From Pseudomonas protegens (GTDB lineage Bacteria; Pseudomonadota; Gammaproteobacteria; Pseudomonadales; Pseudomonadaceae): a DNA stretch of 64,000 nucleotides. The notes under the pieces were generated by a model. That model was not told the origin of the DNA and did not search any database. It worked only from the letters and a program-made list of their open reading frames with translations. Shown here piece after piece: positions 46,258 through 54,832 of the stretch (the first letter of the stretch is position 1; each line of letters begins with the position of its first letter). A program made the position numbers and the translations under genes. The DNA lies in contig NZ_CP031396.1 of the NCBI RefSeq assembly GCF_003363755.1, positions 4,037,001 through 4,101,000 of the forward strand, in the 5' to 3' direction.

Positions 46258-47883
46258 TCAGAGGCTGAAGCGCGCGACCATGCTGTTGAGGTCCACGGCC
46301 AGTCGCGACAGCTCGTTGCTGGCTGCACTGGTCTGGTTGGCGCCGGTGGCCGACTGCACCGACAAGTCGCGGATGTTCACCAGGTTGCGGTCCACTTCCC
46401 GGGCCACCTGGGCCTGTTCTTCGGCGGCGCTGGCGATCACCAGGTTGCGTTCGTTGATCTCGATGATGGCGCTGTTGATGGTGTCCAGCGACAGGCCGGC
46501 GCCACGGGCGATGTTCAGGGTCGACTCGGCGCGCTCGGTGCTGTTGCGCATGGAGTCCACCGCGTGCTCGGTGCCGCTCTGGATGCTGCCGATCATGCGT
46601 TCGATTTCGCTGGTGGACTGCTGGGTACGGTGCGCCAGGGCACGCACTTCGTCGGCGACCACGGCAAAGCCACGACCGGCCTCACCAGCACGGGCGGCTT
46701 CGATGGCGGCGTTGAGGGCCAGCAGGTTGGTCTGGTCGGCCAGGCCGCGAATCACGTCCAGTACCTTGCCGATGTCCCGCGACTCGTTGGCCAGGTCGCC
46801 GATCAGGCTGGCGGTGCCTTGCACGTCGGAACTCATGCGCTCGATGGCGGACACGGTTTCCTGCACCAGATCGCGACCGTCGCCGGCGGAGGAGGTGGCG
46901 TTCTTCGAGGCTTCCGAGGTGCTCACGGCGTTGCGTGCCACTTCTTCCACGGCGCTGGTCATTTCATTGACTGCGGTGGCGGCTTGCTCGATTTCGTTGT
47001 TCTGCTGGGTCAGGCCACGGGCACTTTCCTCGGTGACGCAATTGAGCTCTTCGGCTGCCGATGCCAGTTGGGTGGCGGAGCCGGAAATGCGCTGCAGGGT
47101 GTCCCGCAGTTTTTCCTGCATCTTGGCCATGGCGCGCAGCAGGCGTCCGGCTTCGTCATTGCCGTCGACCTTGATCGGCCGGGTCAGGTTGCCTTCGGCG
47201 ATTTCTTCGGCGGCACTCAGGGCGTTGGCGATCGGTACGGTGATGCTGCGGGTCAGCAACCAGGCGAACAGCAGGGTCAGGCCGGTGGCCAGCACCAGCA
47301 GGGCCACCACCAGGTTGAAGGCCGAGGAGTACTGTTCGGCGGCCTGCTGGTTGGTGTCGACGGTCTGCTGGGTGTTGATCTCCATCAGGCGGTTGAGCAC
47401 GGTGTTCATGGCTTCCGAGTTGTTCAGCAGGTCGGTGTTGAGCAGGTTGCGCAGCTCTTCCACCTGATTGCCGCGGGACAGGGACCTCATCCGCTCTTCG
47501 ATCTGCCGGTACTGTGTCAGCAACTGGACGTACTGCTCGTAGGCGGTCTTTTCCTCGGGGCTCGTGATGAACTTCTCGTAGGTGACCTGGGCGGCGCGGA
47601 TCTGCTGGTTGCGCATGTCCAGCAGTTCGATGGTCTTTTGCTGGACATCGGGTTCACGGTTGACCAGCAAACGATAGGACAGCACCCGCAGACGCAGGGT
47701 CAGCTGGGTGAACTCGTCGAGGCTCTTGATGCTCGGCACGCTGTTCTGGGTGATGTCCTCGGCGGCGCCGCGGATCTTGCTCATCTGGTTCAGGGCGAAC
47801 ACCCCCAGGATCAGCATCAAGCCGCCGATCATGGCAAAGCCGAGGAAGGCCCGCGGAGCGATATTCATATTGCGTAGGGACAT
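46258..47883 (-). CDS. Methyl-accepting chemotaxis protein (4HB type), copy 1
   Basis: 541 residues from the ATG at 47883. An N-terminal helix (FLGFAMIGGLMLILGVFALNQM) and a second at about residues 190-210 (FNLVVALLVLATGLTLLFAWLL) bracket a helical periplasmic sensor of four-helix-bundle type. HAMP follows, then a signalling domain with the hairpin tip DQTNLLALNAAIEAARAGEAGRGFAVVADEVRALA. It relays ligand binding to CheA/CheW; the ligand is unknown. It is closely related throughout to the next upstream gene, a tandem duplicate. A sigma-28-like promoter lies 57 bp upstream. Confidence 0.93.
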   Translation of the reverse strand: MSLRNMNIAPRAFLGFAMIGGLMLILGVFALNQMSKIRGAAEDITQNSVPSIKSLDEFTQLTLRLRVLSYRLLVNREPDVQQKTIELLDMRNQQIRAAQVTYEKFITSPEEKTAYEQYVQLLTQYRQIEERMRSLSRGNQVEELRNLLNTDLLNNSEAMNTVLNRLMEINTQQTVDTNQQAAEQYSSAFNLVVALLVLATGLTLLFAWLLTRSITVPIANALSAAEEIAEGNLTRPIKVDGNDEAGRLLRAMAKMQEKLRDTLQRISGSATQLASAAEELNCVTEESARGLTQQNNEIEQAATAVNEMTSAVEEVARNAVSTSEASKNATSSAGDGRDLVQETVSAIERMSSDVQGTASLIGDLANESRDIGKVLDVIRGLADQTNLLALNAAIEAARAGEAGRGFAVVADEVRALAHRTQQSTSEIERMIGSIQSGTEHAVDSMRNSTERAESTLNIARGAGLSLDTINSAIIEINERNLVIASAAEEQAQVAREVDRNLVNIRDLSVQSATGANQTSAASNELSRLAVDLNSMVARFSL

Positions 47884-47939
47884 GGTGAGTACCAAAAAGG
47901 GCGCATCCGTGCGGGGGCTTGAGACTGATCTACCGTGAC

Positions 47940-47966
47940 TTATCGGTCGTACGACTAAAGTCTTGA
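47940..47966 (-). promoter_or_regulatory. Sigma-28 (FliA)-like promoter of chemoreceptor copy 1
   Basis: On the minus strand TCAAGACT (47966-47959), 11 bp, ACCGATAA (47947-47940). The flagellar sigma consensus is about TAAAGTTT-N11-GCCGATAA, so the downstream box matches at seven of eight. Chemoreceptor genes are commonly transcribed this way in motile proteobacteria. Confidence 0.65.
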
Positions 47967-48075
47967 GTCGCGCCGTGGATTTAGCCTTTTGGCTATGCAT
48001 CGGGCCGGGAGTGTCAACGGCTGACTGCATCGGCCCCAGGCCCGTAATAGAGCCCTGGAGCCGGGAGAAGGGCGT

Positions 48076-49701
48076 TTACAGCTGGAAGCGGGTCACCAGA
48101 TTGTTCAGGTCAGCGGCCAGGATCGACAGTTCACTGCTGGCGGAGCGGGTCTGGTTGGCACCCGTGGTGGACTGCACCGACAGGTCACGGATGTTCACCA
48201 GATTGCGATCCACTTCCCGAGCCACCTGGGCCTGTTCTTCGGCGGCGCTGGCAATGACCAGGTTGCGCTGGTTGATTTCGTTGATGGCGCTGTTGATGGT
48301 GTCCAGGGACTGGCCGGCGCTGCGGGCGATGTTCAGGGTCGAGTCGGCACGTTCGGTGCTGTTGCGCATCGACTCCACCGCCTGCTCGGTGCCGCTCTGG
48401 ATGCTGCCGATCATGCGTTCGATTTCACTGGTGGACTGTTGGGTGCGGTGCGCCAGGGCACGGACTTCGTCGGCGACCACGGCAAAGCCGCGGCCGGCCT
48501 CGCCGGCACGGGCGGCTTCGATGGCGGCGTTGAGGGCCAGCAGGTTGGTCTGGTCGGCCAGGCCGCGAATCACGTCCAGTACCTTGCCGATGTCCCGCGA
48601 CTCGTTGGCCAGCTCGCCGATCAGGCTGGCAGTGTCTTGCACGTCACCGGTCATGCGTTCGATGGCCGAGACGGTTTCTTGCACCTTGTCCCGTCCGTCC
48701 CCGGCGGATTGGGTGGCGTTTTGCGAAGCTTCGGAAGTGCTCACTGCATTGCGCGCGACTTCTTCCACGGCGCTGGTCATTTCATTGACCGCGGTAGCCG
48801 CCTGCTCGATTTCATTGTCCTGTCGAGTCAGGCCACGAGCACTTTCGTCGGTGACGCTGTTGAGCTCCTCGGCGGCCGAGGCCAGTTGGCCGGCGGAACC
48901 GGAAATGCGCTGCAGGGTGTCCCGCAGTTTTTCCTGCATGGTCAACATGGCCTGCAGCAGGCGGCCGGCTTCGTCGCGGCCATCCACGGTGATCGGCTGG
49001 GTCAGGTTGCCTTCGGCGATCGCTTCGGCCGCATGCAGGGCGTTGTCGATCGGCAGGGTAATGCTGCGAATCAGCCGCCAGGCAAACACCAGGGTCAGGG
49101 CGGTGGCCATTACCAGCAGCGTCACCACCAGATTGAAGGCGGTGGCGTATTGCTCGGCCGCCTCTTGATCGGCGGCGCTGGAGTAGTGGGTGTTGATGTC
49201 CACCAGTTGATTGAGAAGGGCGTTGATCTTTTCGGCGCTGGCCATCAGCTCGGTGTTCAGCAGCTGCTGCATGCTTTCGAGCTGGTTGTTGTGCGACAGC
49301 TCGATCAACTGACCTTCCAGTTGGCGGTGGTGGGTCAGCAGTTCCATGTACTGATCGTAAGCGGCCTGCTCCTCCGGGCTGCTGATGAGCTCCTGGTAGC
49401 GGGCCCGGGTTTCATCGATTTTCTGGTTGCGCTGGCGGATGGAGTCCAGGGTCTTTTGCTGTTCCTCGGGGTCGCGGTTGAGCAGCAGCCGGTAGGCCTG
49501 GACCCGCAGGCGCAGGCTCAGTTGGGTGAAATCGTCGACGCTCTTGATGCTGGGAATGGTGTCCTGGGTGATGCGTTCGGTGGCTGCGCGGATCTTGCTC
49601 ATTTGACTCAGAGCGAAGATCCCGAGAAACAGCATCAAGCAACCGATCACGGCAAAGCCGAGGAATGCTCTCGGAGCGATATTCAGGGTGCGCAGGGACA
49701 T
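48076..49701 (-). CDS. Methyl-accepting chemotaxis protein (4HB type), copy 2
   Basis: 541 residues, the same length as copy 1. The opening MSLRTLNIAPRAFLGFAVIGCLMLFLGIFALSQMSKIRAATERITQ differs from copy 1 at only some positions. The periplasmic sensor is the most divergent part (for example RHQLEGQLIELSHNNQLESMQQLLN), while the cytoplasmic tip is nearly identical. That pattern points to duplication with sensor divergence, so it probably senses a related but different ligand. It lies 192 bp upstream of copy 1 and has its own sigma-28-like promoter. Confidence 0.93.
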   Translation of the reverse strand: MSLRTLNIAPRAFLGFAVIGCLMLFLGIFALSQMSKIRAATERITQDTIPSIKSVDDFTQLSLRLRVQAYRLLLNRDPEEQQKTLDSIRQRNQKIDETRARYQELISSPEEQAAYDQYMELLTHHRQLEGQLIELSHNNQLESMQQLLNTELMASAEKINALLNQLVDINTHYSSAADQEAAEQYATAFNLVVTLLVMATALTLVFAWRLIRSITLPIDNALHAAEAIAEGNLTQPITVDGRDEAGRLLQAMLTMQEKLRDTLQRISGSAGQLASAAEELNSVTDESARGLTRQDNEIEQAATAVNEMTSAVEEVARNAVSTSEASQNATQSAGDGRDKVQETVSAIERMTGDVQDTASLIGELANESRDIGKVLDVIRGLADQTNLLALNAAIEAARAGEAGRGFAVVADEVRALAHRTQQSTSEIERMIGSIQSGTEQAVESMRNSTERADSTLNIARSAGQSLDTINSAINEINQRNLVIASAAEEQAQVAREVDRNLVNIRDLSVQSTTGANQTRSASSELSILAADLNNLVTRFQL

Positions 49702-49756
49702 TGAACCTACCTCGGATGTGCGCGGCTTGCGCGATTGGGTCTGGGAAGTACCTGTG

Positions 49757-49783
49757 CTATCGCGTTGAAAAAACGCTTCTTGA
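49757..49783 (-). promoter_or_regulatory. Weaker sigma-28-like promoter of chemoreceptor copy 2
   Basis: On the minus strand TCAAGAAG (49783-49776), 11 bp, CGCGATAG (49764-49757). It has the same spacing and the same TCAAGA element as the promoter of copy 1 but matches the -10 box at only five of eight. The rest of the 311-bp gap 49702-50012 holds the chemoreceptor ribosome-binding site and GGAAG before the coiled-coil gene; nothing else was recognised. Confidence 0.5.
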
Positions 49784-50012
49784 ATCGCCGGGAGTGATTT
49801 CAGAAAAGTCTGATCACCTGTTGGGATAATTCGTAAAAGTCCGAAGCATCCGACCGAACGTCAGGAACCCGAGGCGCGAATGACAGTCTCTAACAGCTCT
49901 CGCGTGAGGGTCATCGCCAGTAAAATCAAGGCCTTGCGCCTGGATATCCCTGGTATCCAAGGTGACTTTTCTTTATCGTACGCGCCCTTTGCAAACAGCC
50001 CGGAAGATCAAA

Positions 50013-50243
50013 ATGTTGGAAGCATCCCTCAGCCAATTGGAACAGTTGGTCAGTGACCTGGTGGTACAGAACCAGGAGCTGCTCGGCACGAACGAAACCC
50101 TCAAGGAGCAACTGGCCCAGGCCAAGGATGAAAACGAAAGCCTGCAGTTGAGCCTCATGGAACAGGAAGAAAAACAGGGCGCTACCGCCGCCCGCATCCA
50201 GGCTCTGGTTGAGCGCGTCAGTGCGAGCCCGGCCAACCCATGA
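50013..50243 (+). CDS. Short coiled-coil protein (TIGR02449/ZapB-like)
   Basis: 76 residues from the ATG at 50013 with GGAAG upstream. Nearly the whole protein is a heptad-patterned coiled coil (MLEASLSQLEQLVSDLVVQ, ELLGTNETLKEQLAQAKDE). It matches the small proteobacterial family encoded just before ZapA-like genes, and its ATGA overlap with the next gene supports joint action. Probably a division-associated bundling partner; direct evidence is lacking. Confidence 0.8.
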   Translation: MLEASLSQLEQLVSDLVVQNQELLGTNETLKEQLAQAKDENESLQLSLMEQEEKQGATAARIQALVERVSASPANP

Positions 50244-50542
50244 GACATCACATCGATGGGGTGAAGGTGGTCTCGATCCTGGGCGAGGATTACTCGATCA
50301 AGGCGCCGGCCGGTGAGGAACAGACCCTCATGGACGCCGCGCTGATGCTCAAGGCGGCCCTGGCCGACACCAAGAAAAAATACCCGACGCTGATTGGCGA
50401 GCGCCTGCTGGTGCTGGCAGCGATGAACCTGTGTTCGCAGCAGATCGAAATGAAAAAGCAGCACGCCCAGGCGCTTGAGCGTTATCAGGAGCAGGTGAGC
50501 GCCACCGTCGAGGTGATCGCCAAGACCATTCAACAGAATTGA
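50240..50542 (+). CDS. ZapA-like cell-division protein
   Basis: 100 residues with the ZapA arrangement: an N-terminal beta domain (GVKVVSILGEDYSIKAPAGEEQTLMDAALMLKAALADTKKKYPTLIGERLLVLAAMNL) and a C-terminal helix that would form the tetramer coil. ZapA binds and cross-links FtsZ filaments. In pseudomonads a zapA gene usually stands before the 6S RNA and a 5-formyl-THF cyclo-ligase gene; neither is recognised here because a chemoreceptor gene follows. It may therefore be a rearranged or a second copy. Confidence 0.8.
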   Translation: MRHHIDGVKVVSILGEDYSIKAPAGEEQTLMDAALMLKAALADTKKKYPTLIGERLLVLAAMNLCSQQIEMKKQHAQALERYQEQVSATVEVIAKTIQQN

Positions 50543-50660
50543 TGGAAGTGCACACAGCTGACGGGTAATGGGTTGGACAAGCAGAAGCATTGTTTGTATA
50601 CAACTTCCCGCGGCTGGCGCGGTATCTCAGCCTCTTATAACCATAAGAAAGAGGTGTTCC

Positions 50661-52598
50661 ATGCAATTCTGGCGACGCAGTATTCAATGGCAACTGATCC
50701 TCAGCATGGGTTCGGCCCTGCTGGTCAGTCTGCTGGTGGTCGTAGCGATCTACACGGTGCTGATCAATCACCTGACCCAGAGCTACCTGGTGGACAGGGC
50801 GCTACCTTCGAGCATCGAAGCCATGCGCAACGATATCGAGCGCATTCTGACCCAACCTCTGACCGCCGCCCGTGACCTGGCCGGCAACGGCATGCTGCGC
50901 GACTGGCTGGCGGCAGGCGAAGACCCGGCCCGGGCGCAGAGCTTCATCAGCTACCTGGAAGACATCCGCGCCGAGAACCAGGCCTTCACCACCATGATGG
51001 CCAGCCCGCTCAGCCATCACTATTACAACCAGAAAGGCCTGGACCGGACCCTGAGTCGGGATAATCCGAAGGATGTCTGGTTCTATCGCTTTATCGACAG
51101 CGGCAAGCCGCGGGTGCTGAACATCGATGTCGATGTTGCCAGTGGCGAGCTGGCGCTGTTCATCAACTACCGGGTCGAGAAAGACGGTGAGCTGGTGGGG
51201 GTCACCGGCCTGGGCTTGCGCATGACCGAGCTGTCGCAACTGATTCACGACTACAGCTTTGGCGAGCGTGGCCGGGTGTTCCTGGTGCGCAACGATGGTT
51301 TGATCCAGGTGCATCCGGACGCTGAATTCAGTGGCAAGCGACAGTTGTCCGAGCAGATCGGCGCGAGCGCCGCCGAGGCGCTGATGGGACACGAGGGGCT
51401 GACCAGCAGTCATTTCGAGCGTGACGGCGAAGACTACCTGGCCCTGAGCCTGCCGCTGCGCGGCTTTGGCTGGAGCCTGGTGGCCGAGGTACCGCAGGCG
51501 CAGATTTACGCCGAGGCGCACCGGGCGATCTGGCTCACCAGTCTGATCGGCCTGGGCATCGCCGGCGTCTGCCTACTGCTGGTTGTACTGCTGGCCCGTG
51601 GCCTGGTACGTCCGGTGCGACAGGTGACCGAAGGGCTGGTGGCCATCGGCAGCGGCGGTGGCGACCTGACCCTGCGCCTGGATGCCAGCCGTGCCGACGA
51701 GCTGGGGGATCTGGCCCGGGGTTTCAACCGTTTTCTCGACAGCCAGCGCGGCATGATCGGTGAGGTGTTGGCCACCACCGAACGCCTGCGTTCCTCAGTG
51801 AGCCAGGTGGCGGCGGTGGTGGAGAACACCGCCGAGCGCTCCGGCCGGCAGCAGGAAATGACCGACATGGTGGCCACTGCGGTACATGAGATGGGGCTTA
51901 CCGTGCAGGACATTGCGCGCAATGCCGGGCAGGCGGCGGACGCTTCCCAGGCGGCCCGGGATGAAGCCCAGCAGGCCCAGGACGTGGTAGGCGGTTCGAT
52001 TCGGCATATCGAGAGCATGTCCGGTGAAATCGCTCTGGCCGCCGGTGCCGTGGGCGAACTGGCGGAACAGGTGGCCTCCATCGATCAGGTGCTGGCGGTG
52101 ATCCGCGGGGTTTCCGAACAGACCAACCTGCTGGCCCTCAACGCTGCCATCGAGGCGGCTCGGGCCGGGGAAATGGGCCGTGGCTTTGCGGTGGTGGCCG
52201 ATGAAGTCCGGACCCTGGCCCAGCGTACCCAGACCTCCACCGATGAGATCCAGCAGATGATCCAGGGCCTCAAGCAGGGGGCGGAGAACGCCGTGTCCTC
52301 GATGCATGCGGGGCAATCGGCCACCGGCACCGGGGTTCAGTCCAGCCAGCAGACCGGGGCCTCACTGACGGCGATCACCGGGCAGGTGGAGCGTATCAGC
52401 GACATGAATCAGCAGGTCGCCACTGCCACGGAAGAACAGTCGGCGGTGACCGAAGAGATCAACCGCAATGTTCAGGGCATTTCCGAACTGGCCCGGGCCA
52501 CCGCGGCTGAAGTGCACACCTGTCGTGAGGATTGCCAGACCCTGCAGCGCCTGGCCGAAGACCTGGCGCGCCAGGTGGGTGGTTTCAAGCTGCACTGA
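50661..52598 (+). CDS. Methyl-accepting chemotaxis protein with large periplasmic sensor (Cache type)
   Basis: 645 residues from the ATG at 50661 with AGAGG upstream. A first membrane helix (LILSMGSALLVSLLVVVAIYTVLI) is followed by about 270 periplasmic residues with dCache character (DNPKDVWFYRFIDSGKPRVLNIDVD, ALFINYRV, YSFGERGRVFLVRNDGLIQVHPDAEFSG). A second helix (LIGLGIAGVCLLLVVLLARGLVRP), HAMP and a signalling domain with tip EQTNLLALNAAIEAARAGEMGRGFAVVADEVRTLAQRTQ complete it. The sensor type differs from the two upstream receptors. The ligand cannot be named. Confidence 0.92.
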   Translation: MQFWRRSIQWQLILSMGSALLVSLLVVVAIYTVLINHLTQSYLVDRALPSSIEAMRNDIERILTQPLTAARDLAGNGMLRDWLAAGEDPARAQSFISYLEDIRAENQAFTTMMASPLSHHYYNQKGLDRTLSRDNPKDVWFYRFIDSGKPRVLNIDVDVASGELALFINYRVEKDGELVGVTGLGLRMTELSQLIHDYSFGERGRVFLVRNDGLIQVHPDAEFSGKRQLSEQIGASAAEALMGHEGLTSSHFERDGEDYLALSLPLRGFGWSLVAEVPQAQIYAEAHRAIWLTSLIGLGIAGVCLLLVVLLARGLVRPVRQVTEGLVAIGSGGGDLTLRLDASRADELGDLARGFNRFLDSQRGMIGEVLATTERLRSSVSQVAAVVENTAERSGRQQEMTDMVATAVHEMGLTVQDIARNAGQAADASQAARDEAQQAQDVVGGSIRHIESMSGEIALAAGAVGELAEQVASIDQVLAVIRGVSEQTNLLALNAAIEAARAGEMGRGFAVVADEVRTLAQRTQTSTDEIQQMIQGLKQGAENAVSSMHAGQSATGTGVQSSQQTGASLTAITGQVERISDMNQQVATATEEQSAVTEEINRNVQGISELARATAAEVHTCREDCQTLQRLAEDLARQVGGFKLH

Positions 52599-52652
52599 GC
52601 GAAGGGGCGCGGGCCTGGCAGCGAACCGCCTGTGCGCTGTGCCAGGCCTGAG

Positions 52653-52726
52653 GCTTGCGCCGGCAAGCCGGCTCCTACAGGTGTGGAATGAGCCTTCTGC
52701 TAGAAGCTGGCTTGCCAGCGAATAGC
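52653..52726. repeat. REPIN-like inverted pair after the chemoreceptor gene
   Basis: A CTTGCGCCGGCAAGCCGGCTC unit at 52654-52674 with CTACAGGTG after it, and an inverse AGAAGCTGGCTTGCCAGCGAA unit at 52702-52722. Both contain the REP core with GGCAAGCC or GGCTTGCC. It fills the 155-bp gap between two convergent genes and could act as a bidirectional barrier to transcription. Confidence 0.75.
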
Positions 52727-52753
52727 GCTGCGGTGTGACAGGCCGCCTCGGCC

Positions 52754-54556
52754 TCAGAACCAGGCGTCCTGCATCTCCAGGCAGGTGGCGTCCCGTGCTT
52801 CCAGCAGGGTCAGTTCATGCTGGCAGCCCGGCACTTCCCAGGTCAGGAAGTAGCGCGCGGCCTGCAGTTTGCCGTGATAGAAATCCCGGTCCCCGGCATG
52901 GCCTCGCGCCAGTCCTTCTTCGGCCCTGATGGCCTGTTCCAGCCAGCGCCAGCCGATCACCGCGTGGCCGAAGGCCTTCAGATACAGCGCCGAGTTGGCC
53001 AGGGTCGCCGTGACCTTGCCGCTGGCCAGGTCGCCCAGCAGACCCAGGGTCACGCTCTGCAGGCGCGTCACCAGCTGCTCCAGAGGCAGGCGCAGGGCAT
53101 CCAGCGACGCATGGGCGCGGGCCCGCTCGCCCGTCTCGGCGATCAGGCGGATCAGGCGCTTGAGCCCGGCGCCGCCGTTCTGCGCCAGCTTGCGCCCCAG
53201 CAGGTCCAGGGACTGGATGCCGTGGGTGCCTTCATGGATCGGATTCAGGCGATTGTCGCGGTAGTACTGCTCCACCGGGTATTCCCGGGTGTAGCCGTGG
53301 CCACCGAGGATCTGGATCGCCAGCTCGTTGGCCTTGAGGCAGAACTCCGAAGGCCAGGACTTGACGATGGGCGTCAGCAGGTCCAGCAGTTCATGGGCCT
53401 GCTGGCGCTCGGCCTCGCTGGCCAGGGTGGTGGTGTCATCGAACAGCCGCGCCGCATACAGCCCCAGGTCGAAGGCGCCTTCAACATAGGCCTTCTGGGT
53501 CAGCAGCATGCGGCGCACATCGGCGTGCTGGATGATGGCAACCGGTGCGGTGGTCGGGTCCTTGCTGTCCGGCAGGCGACCTTGCGGACGCTCGCGAGCG
53601 TATTCCAATGAATACAGATAGCCGGCATAACCCAGCATCACCGCGCCCATGCCGACGCCGATCCGTGCTTCGTTCATCATCTGGAACATGTAGCTCAGGC
53701 CGTGATGGGGCTTGCCCACCAGATAGCCCACGCAATTACCGTTATCGCCGAAGTTCAGCGCGGTGGAAGTGGTGCCGCGCCAGCCCATCTTGTGGAACAG
53801 CCCGGCCAGCAGCACGTCGTTGCGCGGCCCCAGGCTGCCGTCATCGTTGACCAGGAACTTGGGCACGATAAACAGGGAAATGCCCTTCACCCCGGGCGGC
53901 GCGTCCGGCAGCTTGGCCAGGACCATGTGCACGATGTTTTCCGACAGCGGGTGGTCGCCGCCGGAGATGAAGATCTTGTTGCCCTTGAGCCGGTAGCTGC
54001 CGTCGGCAGCCGGTTCGGCGCGGGTGCGGATATCAGACAGCGACGAACCGGCATGGGGCTCGGTCAGGGCCATGGTGCCGAAGAAGCGGCCATCGATCAT
54101 GGGCTGCAGGAAGCGGTGTTTCTGTTCGTCGGTGCCGAAGCTCTCGATCAGGTTGGCCGCGCCCATGGTCAGGAACGGGTAGGAAGTCGTGGCCGCGTTG
54201 GCCGCCTGGAAGTGGGCGAAGCAGGCCTGGGACAACAGGGTCGGCAGCTGCATGCCGCCCGCGTCGAAACTGCGCGCGGCGTTGAGGAAGCCGGCTTCGA
54301 GGAAGGCGTCCACCGCCGGTTTCACTTCAGGGATCAGCACCGCCTGGCCATCCTCGTAGCGCGGCTCGTGTTCATCGCCCTTGCGGTTGTGCGGGGCGAA
54401 GTACTTCTCGGCGATGTTGCGCGCGGTGCCCAGGGCGGCATCGAAGGTTTCGCGATTGTGCTCGGCAAACCGCTCGCGCTGGATCAGACCTTCGGCGTCG
54501 AGCACCTCATACAGTTCGAAAGCCAGATTGCGGGAACTGAGCAGCGTCTCGGACAT
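52754..54556 (-). CDS. Acyl-CoA dehydrogenase, 600-residue type with extra C-terminal domain
   Basis: 600 residues, longer than the standard 380-residue enzymes because of a C-terminal extension (from about residue 470) seen in the FadE-like AcdB group. FAD-binding region MALTEPHAGSSLSDIRT and KIFISGGDH; the catalytic Glu lies in NPIHEGTHGIQSLDLLGRKL. It oxidises acyl-CoA to 2-enoyl-CoA with FAD, passing electrons to ETF. Substrate chain length is not readable. It stands alone between two REPIN regions. Confidence 0.92.
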   Translation of the reverse strand: MSETLLSSRNLAFELYEVLDAEGLIQRERFAEHNRETFDAALGTARNIAEKYFAPHNRKGDEHEPRYEDGQAVLIPEVKPAVDAFLEAGFLNAARSFDAGGMQLPTLLSQACFAHFQAANAATTSYPFLTMGAANLIESFGTDEQKHRFLQPMIDGRFFGTMALTEPHAGSSLSDIRTRAEPAADGSYRLKGNKIFISGGDHPLSENIVHMVLAKLPDAPPGVKGISLFIVPKFLVNDDGSLGPRNDVLLAGLFHKMGWRGTTSTALNFGDNGNCVGYLVGKPHHGLSYMFQMMNEARIGVGMGAVMLGYAGYLYSLEYARERPQGRLPDSKDPTTAPVAIIQHADVRRMLLTQKAYVEGAFDLGLYAARLFDDTTTLASEAERQQAHELLDLLTPIVKSWPSEFCLKANELAIQILGGHGYTREYPVEQYYRDNRLNPIHEGTHGIQSLDLLGRKLAQNGGAGLKRLIRLIAETGERARAHASLDALRLPLEQLVTRLQSVTLGLLGDLASGKVTATLANSALYLKAFGHAVIGWRWLEQAIRAEEGLARGHAGDRDFYHGKLQAARYFLTWEVPGCQHELTLLEARDATCLEMQDAWF

Positions 54557-54660
54557 GGCGGCATACCTGTTGGCTGGGGAATGGGCCGAGTCTAGGCGCG
54601 TGAATAAAGGCTGAATAGCAAGATTGATCTGGGTGATAAAGATGCCAAACAGGCGCAGCC

Positions 54661-54766
54661 CCTGTCGCCGCTGCCGAAGGCTGCGATAAGTCCCGCCGGG
54701 ACTTTGGCTGCAATGAAGTCGCTACGGCCGTTGCGGCCGATCGCAGCCTGCGGCAGCGGCTACAGG
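54661..54766. repeat. REPIN between the acyl-CoA dehydrogenase and putA genes
   Basis: Inverted units: CTGTCGCCGCTGCCGAAGG at 54662-54680 and the reverse of that pattern (CCTGCGGCAGCGGCTACAG) at 54747-54765, with few mismatches. The inner part carries a second near-palindrome (ACGGCCGTTGCGGCCGA). It shares the CCGCTGCCGCAGGCTGCGA core with the tandem REPINs at 60.8-61.1 kb. Confidence 0.75.
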
Positions 54767-54782
54767 ACATTGCATCGGGCAA

Positions 54783-54812
54783 AAAAAGAGCGCCGCTGAG
54801 GGCGCTCTTTTT
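54783..54812 (-). terminator. Rho-independent terminator of putA
   Basis: Perfect 12-bp arms AAAAAGAGCGCC (54783-54794) and GGCGCTCTTTTT (54801-54812), six-base loop. It begins 20 bases after the putA stop codon and has an A/T run on both sides. On the minus strand the U-tract is at 54787-54781. Confidence 0.9.
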
Positions 54813-54832
54813 CATGGTGCTGACTATCGGCT

